Part shown: piece after piece, positions 1 to 8,596 of the stretch | Layout: every line of letters begins with the position of its first letter | How positions within the stretch are numbered: the stretch's first letter is position 1 | NCBI GenBank assembly: GCA_033557675.1 | Contig: JAWQRM010000680.1 | Span: 1-20,471 of the forward strand | DNA length: 20,471 nt | Source of the DNA: Coptodactyla brooksi | Lineage: Eukaryota > Arthropoda > Insecta > Coleoptera > Scarabaeidae | Direction: 5' to 3' | Notes under the pieces: generated by a model | The model's input: the letters and a program-made list of their open reading frames with translations, nothing else | What the model was told of the DNA's origin: nothing | Database searches by the model: none | Translations under genes and position numbers: made by a program

Positions 1-61
1 ATATATATATATACTATATATATATATATACTTTCACTGTATATATATATATATATATATA
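1..61. repeat. Interrupted (AT)n microsatellite
   Basis: Alternating AT/TA dinucleotides cover the first ~60 bases, broken by short interruptions (a ctata step near 13-20 and ctttcactg near 31-39). The tract runs off the left edge, so its full length is unknown. No coding role. Confidence 0.95.
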
Positions 62-570
62 CCGGGTGGCTACAAAAAGGCGGAGAAGCTTGTAACTCTC
101 TTATTTGTTGTTCGAATTTAACCATTTAATAAAAAACAGCTTAAATGGGATTAAATTCTCTATTAATCTGCGTTATGGACACTAACTTTCTATTTCATAC
201 TTTCCAGTAAATAACATAAGTTATAAGTTAAGTAAATAACATGTTATTCTCTCAAAAAATTTTTAGAAAAAACGGGTATTGTTGAATGTGAACCCTGACA
301 CTTGGTCTCAAGTTCATCACATCACCTATGAAATCTAGAAGGTGGGGCCAACCATGCTGTTGATCAAATCATGTTGGCCAATCAAACAGCATCAATTGTC
401 AATGTCAATATTTAGTTTGCCTGAATAACTTTTACAAGAGCTAATACTTCTAAAATTATGAATGTAACTAATTTTCATGCAAAATTAATACTAAACAATA
501 AACTAAGTTGCATAAAATTCAATAAACAAATTAAACAACAGGCATAGTAAAACATACAAGAATGAACTGT
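62..570. other. Gene-free AT-rich stretch, possible transposon end at left
   Basis: No convincing reading frame. The sequence immediately after the microsatellite (accgggtggctacaaaaagg, from about 61) resembles the short terminal repeats that end in a GGGTGGC-like motif in insect DNA transposons. It lies on the 3' side of the minus-strand transposase fossil at 571-900 and may be that element's terminus. I could not find a matching inverted copy on the other side, so this is inference only. Confidence 0.35.
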
Positions 571-900
571 CTATAGGTATTGTTCGAAGTTACCTCTGTT
601 ATGGACTATACATAAGCGGCAACGTTCAATTGCATTGTGTGTAGAATTTAATAAAAACTCACGTGGAACTTCTCTACAGGCGGTAATGATCCTGGTTCTT
701 AAAGTGTTTACATTCTCAGGACATGCAGTGCCGTAAAATTTGTCTTTAAGATAAGCCCACAATGAAAAGTCCATTTGCGTGAGATCCAGAGATCTGGCAG
801 GCCATTTATTTGGCCCATGCGTTCCAAGCCACTTTTCTCTAAATTTTTCGTTTAATAAATTTTGTGAGGTGGTGCGCCATCTGGTTTGAAATAAATACTA
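571..900 (-). pseudogene. DDE transposase C-terminal fragment (Tc1/mariner-like, DUF4817-associated family), frameshifted
   Basis: Read on the minus strand, the fragment begins around 897 with a frame giving IYFKPDGAPPH (DGAPPH coded at 864-881), the second catalytic Asp block of the insect DDE transposases usually annotated as DUF4817 or transposable-element proteins. A frameshift just after this motif moves the match to another frame, which reads WLGTHGPNKWPARSLDLT and then MDFSLWAYLKDKFYGT. These match the family's W(P)ARSPDLTPLDFFLWGYLKDKVY block, which carries the third catalytic acid. The frame then runs to a stop at 571-573. The family protein is several hundred residues long, so only roughly the last third survives. 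The N-terminal DNA-binding part is absent here; a separate copy of such an N-terminus lies at 18956-19218. The element is dead. Whether both fragments are the same subfamily is inference. Confidence 0.82.
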
Positions 901-901
901 C

Positions 902-926
902 ATCGTTCATTCAATAAATGAACGAT
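902..926. repeat. Perfect 10-bp hairpin
   Basis: ATCGTTCATT and AATGAACGAT flank a 5-base loop (caata). It sits immediately upstream, in the minus sense, of the DGAPPH block of the transposase fossil, where a coding sequence would not be expected to be palindromic. It may mark a rearrangement or a small template-switch event. Confidence 0.8.
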
Positions 927-1313
927 ATTCATACTAACAAAAGTGAAAGAAAATAGTTTTATTCCCCTCTTGAATTTTTGTCGAATGCCTTTTAAATTCC
1001 TAGACAGCGTGGTGCTGCCTGGCGGACAGACAGCTACCTGCAGGACGCGAGTACGCTGTTGCCAATTTTATCGCTCTCCCTACGCCGAGTTTTGCGTGAC
1101 GTGTACTGTATGTAGTACACATGACTTCAAAATTGACTATGGATAATCTGCTAATCTGCATCACAAAGTTGCTGACGACGTTTGGCTCCTACTCGGCAAT
1201 TTTTTAGAAGTTTTGGGTATGAGTTGTGTGACAGCAAAGTCTCAGAATCAGAAATTATTAGATTGCGACCAAGAGCATTTTCAAATGAACATTGAATGTA
1301 CTGCTTTTAAAGG
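927..1313. other. Unassigned stretch between two transposase fossils
   Basis: No recognisable protein. Bases from roughly 1000 to 1130 are GC-richer and contain a plus open frame of 67 codons (943-1146) without any motif I recognise; I treat it as chance. The part from about 1200 to 1313 is probably the eroded upstream portion of the mariner relic that becomes recognisable at 1314, but I could not align it. Confidence 0.4.
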
Positions 1314-1706
1314 ATAACAGGTGATGAAACATGGGTATGTAGATGTGACGCCGAAACTAATCGTCCCAATGATCTGAAGAGTCAATTTGAAGAAAGCTCC
1401 CGGATTTGTGGCGAAGCAATTCATGCTAATGAATTTTTTGTCAAAAAGAACATCGTTATAATACTTCAGGCTCAATATTCACTGGACACGGCCCTTGTGA
1501 CTTCTTCAAATTCCCAGAGATGAAAGGACTATCAAAGAATGTTTTGCAAACCTTGGGGAGATAAAGGCAGAATTGTTGAAGGGGCTAAAAGCCATACCAA
1601 AATTGAGTTTCAAAAGTGTTTCGAAGACTGGAAGAAGTGCTTGAAGAAGAAAAATTAATATAGATGGATAAACAAAGATTTTTTTGAGAGAAGTGGTAAT
1701 TCTACC
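1314..1706 (+). pseudogene. mariner transposase relic (DD34D), internally deleted
   Basis: The plus strand reads ITGDETWVCRCDAET at 1314-1358. This is the block around the first catalytic Asp of mariner transposases (ITGDETWVYGYDPETK in the family). A few codons later it jumps to HANEFFVKKNIVIILQ, equivalent to the AREFLAKNN block that normally lies about 90-100 residues downstream, so the segment with the second catalytic Asp (HHDNAPAH) has been deleted. It continues through YSLDTA, then after a frameshift CDFFKFPEMKG (YSPDLAPCDFFLFPKLK in the family), and ends with LKAIPK, then in another frame QKCFEDWKK and NKDFFER. Several frameshifts and stops make it non-functional. Intact mariners encode about 345 residues; no more than about 130 are represented. 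Terminal repeats were not identified. Confidence 0.88.
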
Positions 1707-2030
1707 GCGAATGTTGATAGCACAGTGGACGGAGGAAGATGTATTGTAAGAGAGATTTCAGTTGTAGAACATTTTGATGGCTACTTTTAGATTTCAATAC
1801 TTAGTTAGTTAAAACGAACGTTTAACTAAGAACTTCGTAATAGTATTGTTTAGAAAACAGGGTTTAGAAAGTGCAAAAAAGTTAACATAAAAGAATATCA
1901 TCAATTGCCAGTATGATATAATATATTCATTTGTAAAAAACAATGAGTGAGTCAATTGAGAGTGGAACAAAACAAGTGAATTGCTTTTCTGGAGTGAAAT
2001 ACAGGATTTGTACTCTACGTTGCCACTGCG
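1707..2030. other. Gene-free AT-rich stretch with one small hairpin
   Basis: No reading frame of interest. A 9-bp inverted repeat (TTAGTTAAA / TTTAACTAA with a 7-base loop) lies at 1805-1829. It could be near the 3' end of the mariner relic, but I see no mariner terminal repeat. Confidence 0.5.
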
Positions 2031-2820
2031 ATAAGACCAAGTTCCAACGTCTCAGGTAGTAACAAAAGAAAGAGTAACGATCGACGCCACGAAAAGGTGC
2101 TACGCGGGCATTCCACGGGAAAATTCATATCAATTTCCATCGTAAAATTACGAATTTTACGGGGCCCTGCCCAGCGAATGTGTTCAACAAATTATATTGA
2201 GCGGAACGAATGTGCCGTCTTGGCGATCGGCCCTTATAAGAACTTTAAAGTCTATAAATCGGTACAGCGTTCATAAATATTGAAAATGTAAATATTGCTT
2301 TTGTTTATGTCGCCTGATTTTTTGGTAAGCCATATAACTTCGGCGACGTTAATTACTTTAGCAAACATTCCCTGTTTACCCACCTCTTTTAGCTGAACTT
2401 TAGGTTTTCCATGCTGTACGATGTTTTTCGCAGTATAACAAGAATAAAAACACGGACGCCCCACTGGGAGTATTTAGCTTTTGTTTAAAACGGCACCTTG
2501 ACGTGGCGCTGCGCTCTTATCTATTAGTGCAGCCCATAAATCCATCAACGGGAAGGACGCCGATTTATTTTGCCGACGAGGGATCGTGAGTTGTTCCGTT
2601 GCACATTCCCGGTGATTCTTCAACGAGGAACTCCGTGGGAACAATATTACTTGCTTCGGCGCCTCCCAAACCCAGAACGGGAGCTCAACGTGGCTCCCTG
2701 TTTCTTGCTGAAACAGGGCTTTATTTAATTTCAGTGCGGAATCCGCCCGAAATAATCTGTTACTGTCCTCTTGGCAACGCCTACTGAATAATATTCGGAT
2801 GTGCGATCGATCGCGTTATG
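2031..2820. other. GC/CpG-richer island, probable unique host DNA
   Basis: This block is visibly richer in G+C and CpG than its flanks and contains no transposon motif. Two perfect hairpins are present. One at 2141-2161 is CGTAAAATT / AATTTTACG with a 3-base loop. One at 2696-2718 is CCCTGTTTC / GAAACAGGG with a 5-base loop. Open frames of 62-70 codons on either strand carry no recognisable domain. It resembles the other islands at 7450-8379, 12310-12860 and 17740-18270. A conserved noncoding element or regulatory DNA is my inference; comparison with related genomes would decide. Confidence 0.45.
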
Positions 2821-2833
2821 ATTTAGCATTTAG

Positions 2834-2872
2834 TACACGTCTTTAAAAACATAGTGTTTTTAAAGTCGTGTA
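2834..2872. repeat. 18-bp near-perfect hairpin
   Basis: The arms TACACGTCTTTAAAAACA and TGTTTTTAAAGTCGTGTA are separated by 3 bases and pair along 18 positions with a single T-T mismatch. A second hairpin follows at 2950-2980 (CTTTTACAA / TTGTAAAAG, 13-base loop). No gene is associated. Confidence 0.85.
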
Positions 2873-3102
2873 AAGTAAAAGCCGATTTTACTGCCTTTGC
2901 AAAAGCAGCTTTCCTCAATATTTTTACACGTTCAATTAAAAACAGATACCTTTTACAATCCAAAAGCAGGGTTGTAAAAGATTGAAAAAATACAACCACT
3001 TATATCCCTAGATTTAAGCTATTGAATGTCTCATTTGAGTAAGAACCAGACGAAGGTTGAATGGGAACGTTTCGTAGGAAGTAAAGTAAATTAAAGATAG
3101 AA

Positions 3103-3540
3103 CTAATGTATCAGGTGGATACATCCGAAGACCTCGAACCTAATTCTTCCCAGTGCTGGGCAGGCACATAATATGTGCTCTATATCCTCTTCATCCTCCA
3201 TACAGAGACGGCACTCTGCGTGTTCCGCTAGGCTAGTGCGATCTTTGCATTGAGGAGTAATGTAATTATCCCCTTTGCATGGTGAAGTCCTGGTATTCCA
3301 ACCCAGTGCCGGAGGACTCTCCCCTCAGTTCAGGTTCAGATTACTGCTTTTGCATGAGTAAAAGCAACCCCTGTGTAAGGTTCTGGATCAATCAGGTTGG
3401 GTTTAGATCCCTTCCTGGCAAGTGAATCAGTTACCTCGTTGCCTGGAATTCCCTGGTGTCCTAGTATCCGTACTAACTGTAACCAGTTAGACAGTAGAAG
3501 GAATAGATTTGGTTGACACAACCAGAACATTGCCACACCG
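3103..3540 (-). pseudogene. Non-LTR retrotransposon (LINE) 3' end: RNase H domain plus Cys/His knuckle
   Basis: On the minus strand, codons from about 3540 leftward read LVRILGHQGIPGNEVTDSLA, then RKGS and PEPYTGV. This is the C-terminal block of the RNase H domain of I/R1/LOA-type LINEs (WVPGHqGIpGNExADeLA). The frame meets TGA stops at 3336 and 3330, continues LRHWVGIPGLHHAKG, then shifts frame near 3270. It goes on through a typical LINE C-terminal knuckle: AECRLCMEDEEDIEHILCAC, then PALGRIRFEVFG, with the CxxC...H...C spacing. The frame ends at 3103. Two stops and at least one frameshift make it a fossil, and the reverse transcriptase and endonuclease are missing (5' truncation, usual for LINEs). 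The clade is uncertain; jockey-clade proper is less likely because it generally lacks RNase H. Confidence 0.87.
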
Positions 3541-3760
3541 GAAAGATCAAAATGTACTACAGTGATTGCTGCAGAATATATAGGAAAGGTATGATACTTT
3601 TGGTGGTGTTCAATTGTATCATGTCCTATCAGATCATATCATAATATGCTAGAAGAAGCAAAGAAGAAAATATACGCATTCAATCTTCTACAAGAATATG
3701 AAAAAGACGTATTGAATTATGAGATTTATAGGTAAGATGATAAAATTCTCTTAAAAATTA

Positions 3761-4108
3761 GAAAATGCCGTTACACTGTGAGAATTTGTCAACCTACTGA
3801 TGCTACTGAAGGATTCCATGTTCTCAAAGGTACAACAAACGTTTAAACTGGGAAAGCGAAATCAGTCAACTATCGTTGAGGGATTTAGTTTTCCTGTATT
3901 TCTTTCAAATCTTCACAATGCTGTGGATCAATTAATCCATAAGAAACACCGCATACTTGGCCACAATGATATCCAGTGATTTGTGAGGATCTTAAGAGTT
4001 TATCACAAATTATCAGACCAAAGAATTGCGCGAATAAAATCAGAGGAAGGTTTATCAGATGCCAGATGTTACTTGCTGGTCCTCTACACGAAGAGTAGGG
4101 ATAATCTC
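3761..4108 (+). pseudogene. Unidentified degenerate reading frame
   Basis: One plus frame stays open from 3761 to 4108 except for two TGA codons (3779 and 3977), about 116 codons, which is unusually open for this base composition. The longest clean part (3782-3976, 65 codons) reads FKLGKRNQSTIVEGFSFPVF and later HKKHRILGHNDI; the last part includes YHKLSDQRIARIKSEEGLSD. I do not recognise the family. A shorter frame of 29 codons lies just upstream (3646-3732) and ends at an AG|GTAAGA donor-like site, but frame and spacing do not prove exons. It could be a decayed transposon protein, a host pseudogene or chance. No function is assigned. Confidence 0.3.
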
Positions 4109-4473
4109 TGAATAGTAATATTTACTTATGCAACTTAGGTAGAAATATGTCTTTACCTAGAATTGGTTCAGAAAGTTGCAAGTGGAATTTTTATTGGCAT
4201 TGAATCCGTACGGCGGTTTTAACTTTCTCGAGACAGATAACTAATTAAAACAATTTAATTGTTAAGAAGAGTATTAAGAATCTGGAGAATGAGTGCTTAA
4301 GTGGAAGGGAGGGATGGACTTGAAAGGTGCTTGGATGCAACCAGCTGAATTTTATTCAACTTAGCGCATTCAATGAATTGAAGAAGATGAGAGAAGAATT
4401 GAGGAAACAGTTCTAAAAGTTAAAAAAGTAAAACGAAGTCACCACTACGTCAAAATTTGTAGAGAGGATGTTC
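4109..4473. other. Gene-free stretch, unassigned
   Basis: AT-rich, with purine-rich pieces near 4380-4440 and no recognisable domain. It lies downstream, in the minus sense, of the hammerhead-like motif at 4474-4508 and may contain the rest of that element's terminal repeat, but I could not align it to the other Penelope-like fragments. Confidence 0.35.
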
Positions 4474-4508
4474 GACATACGTTTCCCTAACCAAGTTAGC
4501 ATCATCAG
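4474..4508 (-). ncRNA. Hammerhead-ribozyme-like core (Penelope-type terminal motif)
   Basis: The minus strand reads CTGATGA (4502-4508), then a helix-II-like hairpin CTAAC-ttgg-TTAG, then GAAACGTATGTC (4474-4485). This has the hammerhead order CUGANGA, helix II, GAA, helix III (ACG-UA-UGU), and the cleavage-site C. Hammerhead motifs of this minimal type are known from the terminal repeats of Penelope-like retroelements. One U is unpaired between CUGAUGA and helix II, the outermost G pair of helix II is lost, and helix I pairs only about 2 bp. Self-cleavage is therefore doubtful. The same hairpin sequence recurs at 17387-17414. Confidence 0.55.
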
Positions 4509-5302
4509 GAGTGATGAAAGATTGAAAGATTGAGTCTTTCTTTTGTTACAAAGCCAAAGGTTCCAAACCCTCAACTTTAGTTCTAAAAGTTCTCAAACGA
4601 AAAGAAGCTCAAGTAGTCCAGAGTGAAGAAATGCAGAAAAACAGTCAGCTAAAACCAGGATATGTTATACTGCTGGAATACGTTTTAAGGAAAAGGCTGC
4701 ATTTGCCGAGGCTACTACTGGATAAGTTTAAAACTTGTATCTAATAGATCTGCGAACAACTAAATCAGCATTAAATTCTTTCTTGTTGTAATTAAGGAAA
4801 TTTATAATAAAGGCTTGTAAAAAGAGAACTATTTGTCAGTATGTATTTCTCTAACACTTTGTCAGCAATCTTTACGCCTTCTAAATAACTTTTTTGAATT
4901 AGTCATTACGAACTTCTTGTTAAAACTTTGTTATTACATATAATGATTGCGATTTCTAACCTGTATCACAGAGTTTATTATTATCACTTAATTATAAGAA
5001 AAAATGTGAAAGTTACCATCCATAAGCAAATTTCCTAAAACTTTGCCAACTCTACAATAAATTGTTCAAATCTACTAATAAATCTTTTCGTGTATATCCA
5101 GTGTGTTGGTAGGATTCAATATTACCATGTTAATTAAGTTAATACAGTGACACTTAATGCCTAAGTGACATCTAGTCTATTTATACGGGCGAACTGCTCG
5201 ATACAATTTAACACCAAAATCTGTTCAAGTGTACTCAAAATAATGACCTTTATAAATCAAAAAGCAGCAATATAGTTTGATCTCGGCAAAGTGCTTTTTG
5301 CA
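4509..5302. other. Gene-free AT-rich stretch
   Basis: No recognisable gene, domain or terminal repeat. Frames are short and interrupted. It separates the hammerhead-like motif at 4474-4508 from the palindromic Penelope-like pair that starts at 5303. Confidence 0.5.
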
Positions 5303-5353
5303 GTGGGTTCGATGTATCTTGCCTGCTTGACGAGCATTTGTATACTGTTATTA

Positions 5354-5380
5354 GTCGACATCTTGCATCAGCATTGTGCT
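5354..5380 (-). promoter_or_regulatory. Degenerate hammerhead-like terminal motif, left PLE arm
   Basis: The minus strand reads AGCACAATGCTGATGCAAGATGTCGA here, the counterpart of the better preserved GAAACATGTCGA motif in the right arm (6685-6707). The short AGC...GCT hairpin remains, but the GAAAC core is altered. It overlaps the end of the PLE reading frame. I treat it as a sequence relic, not a working ribozyme. Confidence 0.35.
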
Positions 5381-5677
5381 ATTTTCAAGACCGATGTCAC
5401 TTGCCTTGCGTCTTATGATTTCTTTTCCGGGTTGAAATATAGGATGGGACTTATTATTCACCTGGATGTTAATTGCACGGTTTTTCAGGATTTCTAAATA
5501 TTTCGAGGTTCTCGAAAATATTCATTTTATTACTTTTAGGACTTTTATGACCAGGAAATTTTGTTCTATACTTCCAGGTAGGTAGCAATTCCTGCGTAGA
5601 CTGTCAGTGCAATCAGAGTCAAGTTTGTTATTTATATGAGAGTTTATGTGTTCATTATATCTGTTCTTAAATATCTG
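5354..5677 (-). pseudogene. PLE GIY-YIG endonuclease C-terminal fragment, left copy
   Basis: The minus strand reads IFKNRYNEHINSHINNKLDS from about 5677, the FKxRYxEH block of PLE GIY-YIG endonucleases. It then reads NCYLPGSIEQNFLVIKVLK and stops at 5522. Shifted frames continue SNKMNIFENLEIFRNP, then NIQVNNKSHPIFQPGKEIIR and finally ENSTMLMQDVD before a stop. The right copy at 6374-6658 gives the same blocks with independent damage, which confirms that this is coding sequence in origin. The frames break at least twice, so no endonuclease is made. The upstream reverse transcriptase is absent from this copy. Confidence 0.82.
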
Positions 5678-6373
5678 TGCCACACTTCATATTCCGAATT
5701 CTTCTATTGTGTTGTTTTCTTCTATTGCTGGTTGTGTAATGTGTTTTATACTATATTTCTCATTTTATTCCTGATGTTTTCATGTAATTTTGTTATTAAT
5801 GCTGTTGTTATTACTGCTTTTGCTATTTGAAATATGATGTTCATTTCTTGTTCTCCTTTCTTCATTAGGAATTAATTCTAATCTAATCTATTCTAATCTA
5901 GTAAGATTCTAGATGTTGCTTTTTTATGTTGTTTAGGATGTATAGAGGTATAATGAATTATGTACATCCTAAACAGCATACCTCTGTACACCAGCACCTC
6001 TGTATATCCCAAACAACATAAAGATGCAACATTTAGAAGCTTACTTAATAGATTAGAATCAATTCCAATGAAGAAAGAAGATGATTAACAAGAAATGAAC
6101 ATCATATTACAAATAGCTAAGCAAAAACGGTTGCACAACTGCATTAAAATAATAAAATTACACAAAAACATCAAGAATAAAAAAGCAAAATGCAGGAATA
6201 TAGAATACAGAACACAGGAACCGAACATGAAACACACTGGACCACCTTCACATGCACTGGACTTTACATCCACCGCATAACGAAAATCTGCAAAAAACAT
6301 ACTATATATTACACATACTATACATACATATATTTACATAATATAAAACACATTACACAACATTACATTACAT

Positions 6374-6658
6374 TGTATCGGACAAACAGGGAAGCATTTA
6401 AGGGCAGATATAACGAATACAAAGTCTTATATAAATAACAAACTTGACTTTAACCACGCTGACCATCTAGACAGGAATTGCCACCTACCTGGAAGTATAG
6501 ATCAAAATTTACAGGTCATAAAAGCCCTAAGCAAAAGTAATAAAATGATTATTTTCGAGAACCTCGAAATATTCAAAGAAACCATAAAAAACCCAGTAAT
6601 TAACATCCAGGTCAACAACTCCCATCCTATATTCCTGCACATAAAAATTCTGCAATAA
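6374..6658 (+). pseudogene. PLE GIY-YIG endonuclease C-terminal fragment, right copy
   Basis: TGT ATC GGA CAA ACA GGG at 6374-6391 codes CIGQTG, the YIG strand of the GIY-YIG nuclease. A one-base shift then leads to REAFKGRYNEYK. Another frame opens at 6431 and runs cleanly to a stop at 6656-6658, about 75 codons: KLDFNHADHLDRNCHLPGSI, then IIFENLEIFKETIKNP, then NIQVNNSHPIF. These blocks correspond to the C-terminal half of the endonuclease domain of Penelope-like elements. The GIY strand and the reverse transcriptase upstream are not recognisable. At least two frameshifts show it is dead. It is the mirror copy of 5354-5677 and is somewhat better preserved. Confidence 0.85.
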
Positions 6659-6684
6659 GAAAACATCTATATAACGACAGAACT

Positions 6685-6707
6685 AGCGCAATGCTGAAAC
6701 ATGTCGA
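6685..6707 (+). promoter_or_regulatory. Hammerhead-like 3' half, right PLE arm
   Basis: AGC-gcaat-GCT forms a small hairpin (6685-6695), followed directly by GAAACATGTCGA (6696-6707). GAA, palindromic ACAUGU and C fit the hammerhead order of helix II, GAA, helix III and cleavage C. The 5' CUGANGA half is not intact (cagaact is in its place), so the motif is partial. The same GAAACATGTCGACTA string occurs at 17320-17334. Confidence 0.45.
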
Positions 6708-6760
6708 CTAATAACAATAAACAAATGCTCGTCAAGCAGGGAAGATATATCGAACCCACT

Positions 6761-6960
6761 ACTTTAAACAATTATTTTAAGAATTCCTTTGGAAATGCCG
6801 ATTGCTGTTGGTTTAATGGTTTCACTATAGAGCTTTTAAATAATTTAGTTTACTTTTTGAAACATCGTTCTAGGAAATGTGGTCGTTCAATGATATTGAG
6901 GAATGTTTAATTTTGGGAGATACATTATTTGCGGTTTATGTCAATATATAGCAATATACT
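6761..6960. other. Unassigned AT-rich stretch between PLE palindrome and SINE
   Basis: Short frames only; no domain. The plus frame beginning in the PLE arm at 6701 continues to 6912 but has no family resemblance after leaving the arm. Confidence 0.5.
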
Positions 6961-6973
6961 AGTAAATTCACAT

Positions 6974-7217
6974 TGTGTGTCAACAAATTTCCATGAATTA
7001 TGGTGTAGGCATCTATAAACTATTCAAATCAATACCCCTGAGCTGGATTCGAACCTGCGATCTCTGGTTTCATGCTAGACCATCTCACTGCTATACTTTG
7101 CGGTGGTCCACCCACTTATCACAAAATCATTGTTTTCAGCGATAAATTATTTTCTACCTTAATAAAAAGCAATTACTTACTTAAATTCATCTTTGGACGA
7201 AACGTCCACGAAACACC
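6974..7217 (-). mobile_element. tRNA-derived SINE, minus orientation
   Basis: On the minus strand a pol III internal promoter is visible. The B box is a perfect GGTTCGAATCC (7045-7055). An A-box-like TAGCAGTGAGATGG lies upstream (7080-7093). The tRNA-like head does not fold into a full cloverleaf (acceptor arms do not pair), so it is SINE-like, not a tRNA gene. The body continues GATTTGAATAGTTTATAGA... to about 6983, and this segment recurs in the opposite orientation at 7399-7448. A 13-base identity, AGTAAATTCACAT, flanks the segment at 6961-6973 and 7218-7230 and may be its target-site duplication. If so, about 110 bases lie 5' of the A box, which is more than expected, so the right boundary is uncertain. 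Confidence 0.6.
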
Positions 7218-7319
7218 AGTAAATTCACATGTCTACGATAATACTCGTTTCCAGCACTACCAATAATGAAATTTCAAGTACAGGTAAACTTGTTGGAAAA
7301 CAAGTTGGACGTAGATGTC

Positions 7320-7450
7320 TCATTTTCTTGCAGGAAAGGTCTCAACGAACGATCTTGAGTTTTACGTGGTCCGAACTTCCGAGTTCGTAAGTCAAATTTG
7401 ATTTGAATAGTTTATAGACGTCTACTCCATAATTCATGGAAATTTGTTTT
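7320..7450 (+). mobile_element. Second SINE copy, plus orientation, more decayed head
   Basis: The stretch GATTTGAATAGTTTATAGAC at 7399 and the following CATAATTCATGGAAATTTGTT match the body of the minus-strand SINE at 6983-7031 with few changes. Upstream, GGTCCGAACTTCC near 7370 is a decayed B box in the right relative position. With the copy at 6974-7217 it forms an inverted pair about 370 bases apart. Also between them is the small hairpin TGGACG-aaa-CGTCCA (7194-7208). Confidence 0.6.
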
Positions 7451-8379
7451 TGCGAGTCGTGTTTCCGTGGTAGTGCTGTCCGCCTCCACTAATAAATGGT
7501 TTGATAAATTCGTACGTCTTATAATACCTCAAAGCATTGCATCTCAATGAAAAAGATGAGAACGATGTCGAGTAGGCAGCGCCTATTAAAATATCAACAT
7601 CCCACACACTTGTTTTCGATTACCTTAATTAGGATTGACGCTTTAGCGCGCATCTTGATGGGTTAATCTAGATACGAAGAGAGATAACGAACGGTTCGTT
7701 TACTTCTTAATCAGCGGGGTATATTGCAGAGAAACTGTAAAGCGTTCGATGAACTGCCGATGAACTGCGATTTGCTCCCTTGCAAATTTTATTTTGGTAC
7801 AAAATTTTCGAGTTATCTATGATTACAAGATCTCTGTAAGGTCGAAATACAGTAGGATCACGTACGTGCAGGACTAGTCCTTAATAAAACACGTGATACA
7901 CCTTTACACGTAGACAAAGATTAAAATTGCTAGATATACGCTACACCTAGCAGGGTTAGGAAATTATAAGGTGAAGCTGCCCGACTTCCGACTTTTTACC
8001 TCGGCGCGCGAGTAGAATTTTTAGAACTTTAATATGTCTAGTTATTAAATTTGCGAGGAACCGAGCGGGTGAAAAAACGGCTGCCGACTTTATGCCGAAA
8101 TTTATTAAAACTGAAGCCGATGTTTCCTTTGCCGCTGGAAGATTTAATTAAAACTATAACGCAATTATGACTTAAGCCCGGCGCGTAGCGGTCCTTTAAA
8201 AAGGGGGATTAACTCGGATGCGAGATCGCGAAATTAACCCTGTATGATACATTACCTGCGTTCCGGGACAGCTTTAAAATATAGTCCCGTGTTCAACCCA
8301 TATTTTTTTCAGGAAAAACAAGAAAAAAGAATAGAAAAGCAACTGATACTAGCTACACTCGTTTTAGCTCTGTAGCATA
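7451..8379. other. GC/CpG-richer island, probable unique host DNA
   Basis: Roughly 7900-8280 is rich in CpG and lacks transposon motifs, in contrast to the AT-rich repeats on both sides. No open frame longer than about 60 codons is meaningful. It belongs to the same class as 2031-2820, 12310-12860 and 17740-18270. Conserved noncoding or regulatory sequence is inferred, not shown. Confidence 0.4.
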
Positions 8380-8596
8380 GTTTACATCATATGTTCCCAA
8401 AGTGTGGATCGCGACCCCTGGGGGGCCGCGTTAAACAACTAGGGAGGTCGCGAGAAAATTTTCAAAATAAAACATTTACTTCCATCTTTCGTAACGTAAT
8501 TAAAACTTTATCACACAAAAGCAATGTGACAACAAGTAATTTAACTAGTGAACATATATGTTATTCTGGAATATAAACATGATTCTTCCACCTTGC

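Larger units (their letters stand above)
5303..6760. mobile_element. Head-to-head palindrome of two Penelope-like element (PLE) 3' ends
   Basis: The left arm (5303 to about 5962) and right arm (about 5985 to 6760) are diverged reverse complements over roughly 0.7 kb. At the outside both arms finish at AGTGGGTTCG / CGAACCCACT; at the inside both contain the atgttg...ggatgtatagaggt block. Each arm codes, reading outward, for the C-terminal GIY-YIG endonuclease region of a Penelope-like element, followed by a conserved AATGCTGA...TGTCGACTAATAAC end. So two copies of one family lie 5' to 5' with their 3' ends outermost. The centre (5936-6016) carries a smaller nested palindrome (TAGGATGTA / TACATCCTA, then a second acctctgta copy). 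Transcription across it would make a long hairpin RNA. Confidence 0.85.

Noticed and set aside
2252..2464. 70-codon minus frame as a small protein gene
   Set aside because: No motif, composition changes along its length, and no regulatory or splice context.
3646..3735. 29-codon frame ending in AG|GTAAGA as a first exon
   Set aside because: Too short, no acceptor-linked downstream exon in a compatible frame, no recognised peptide.
5636..5830. Very hydrophobic 64-codon plus frame resembling a membrane protein
   Set aside because: It is the antisense of the left PLE arm; A-rich coding sequence read backwards gives Phe/Leu/Ile-rich translation. The same happens at 6085-6300 (-).
7035..7105. tRNA gene on the minus strand
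   Set aside because: B box is perfect, but the acceptor and anticodon arms do not pair and the head continues into a repeated SINE body, so it is a SINE head and not a tRNA.
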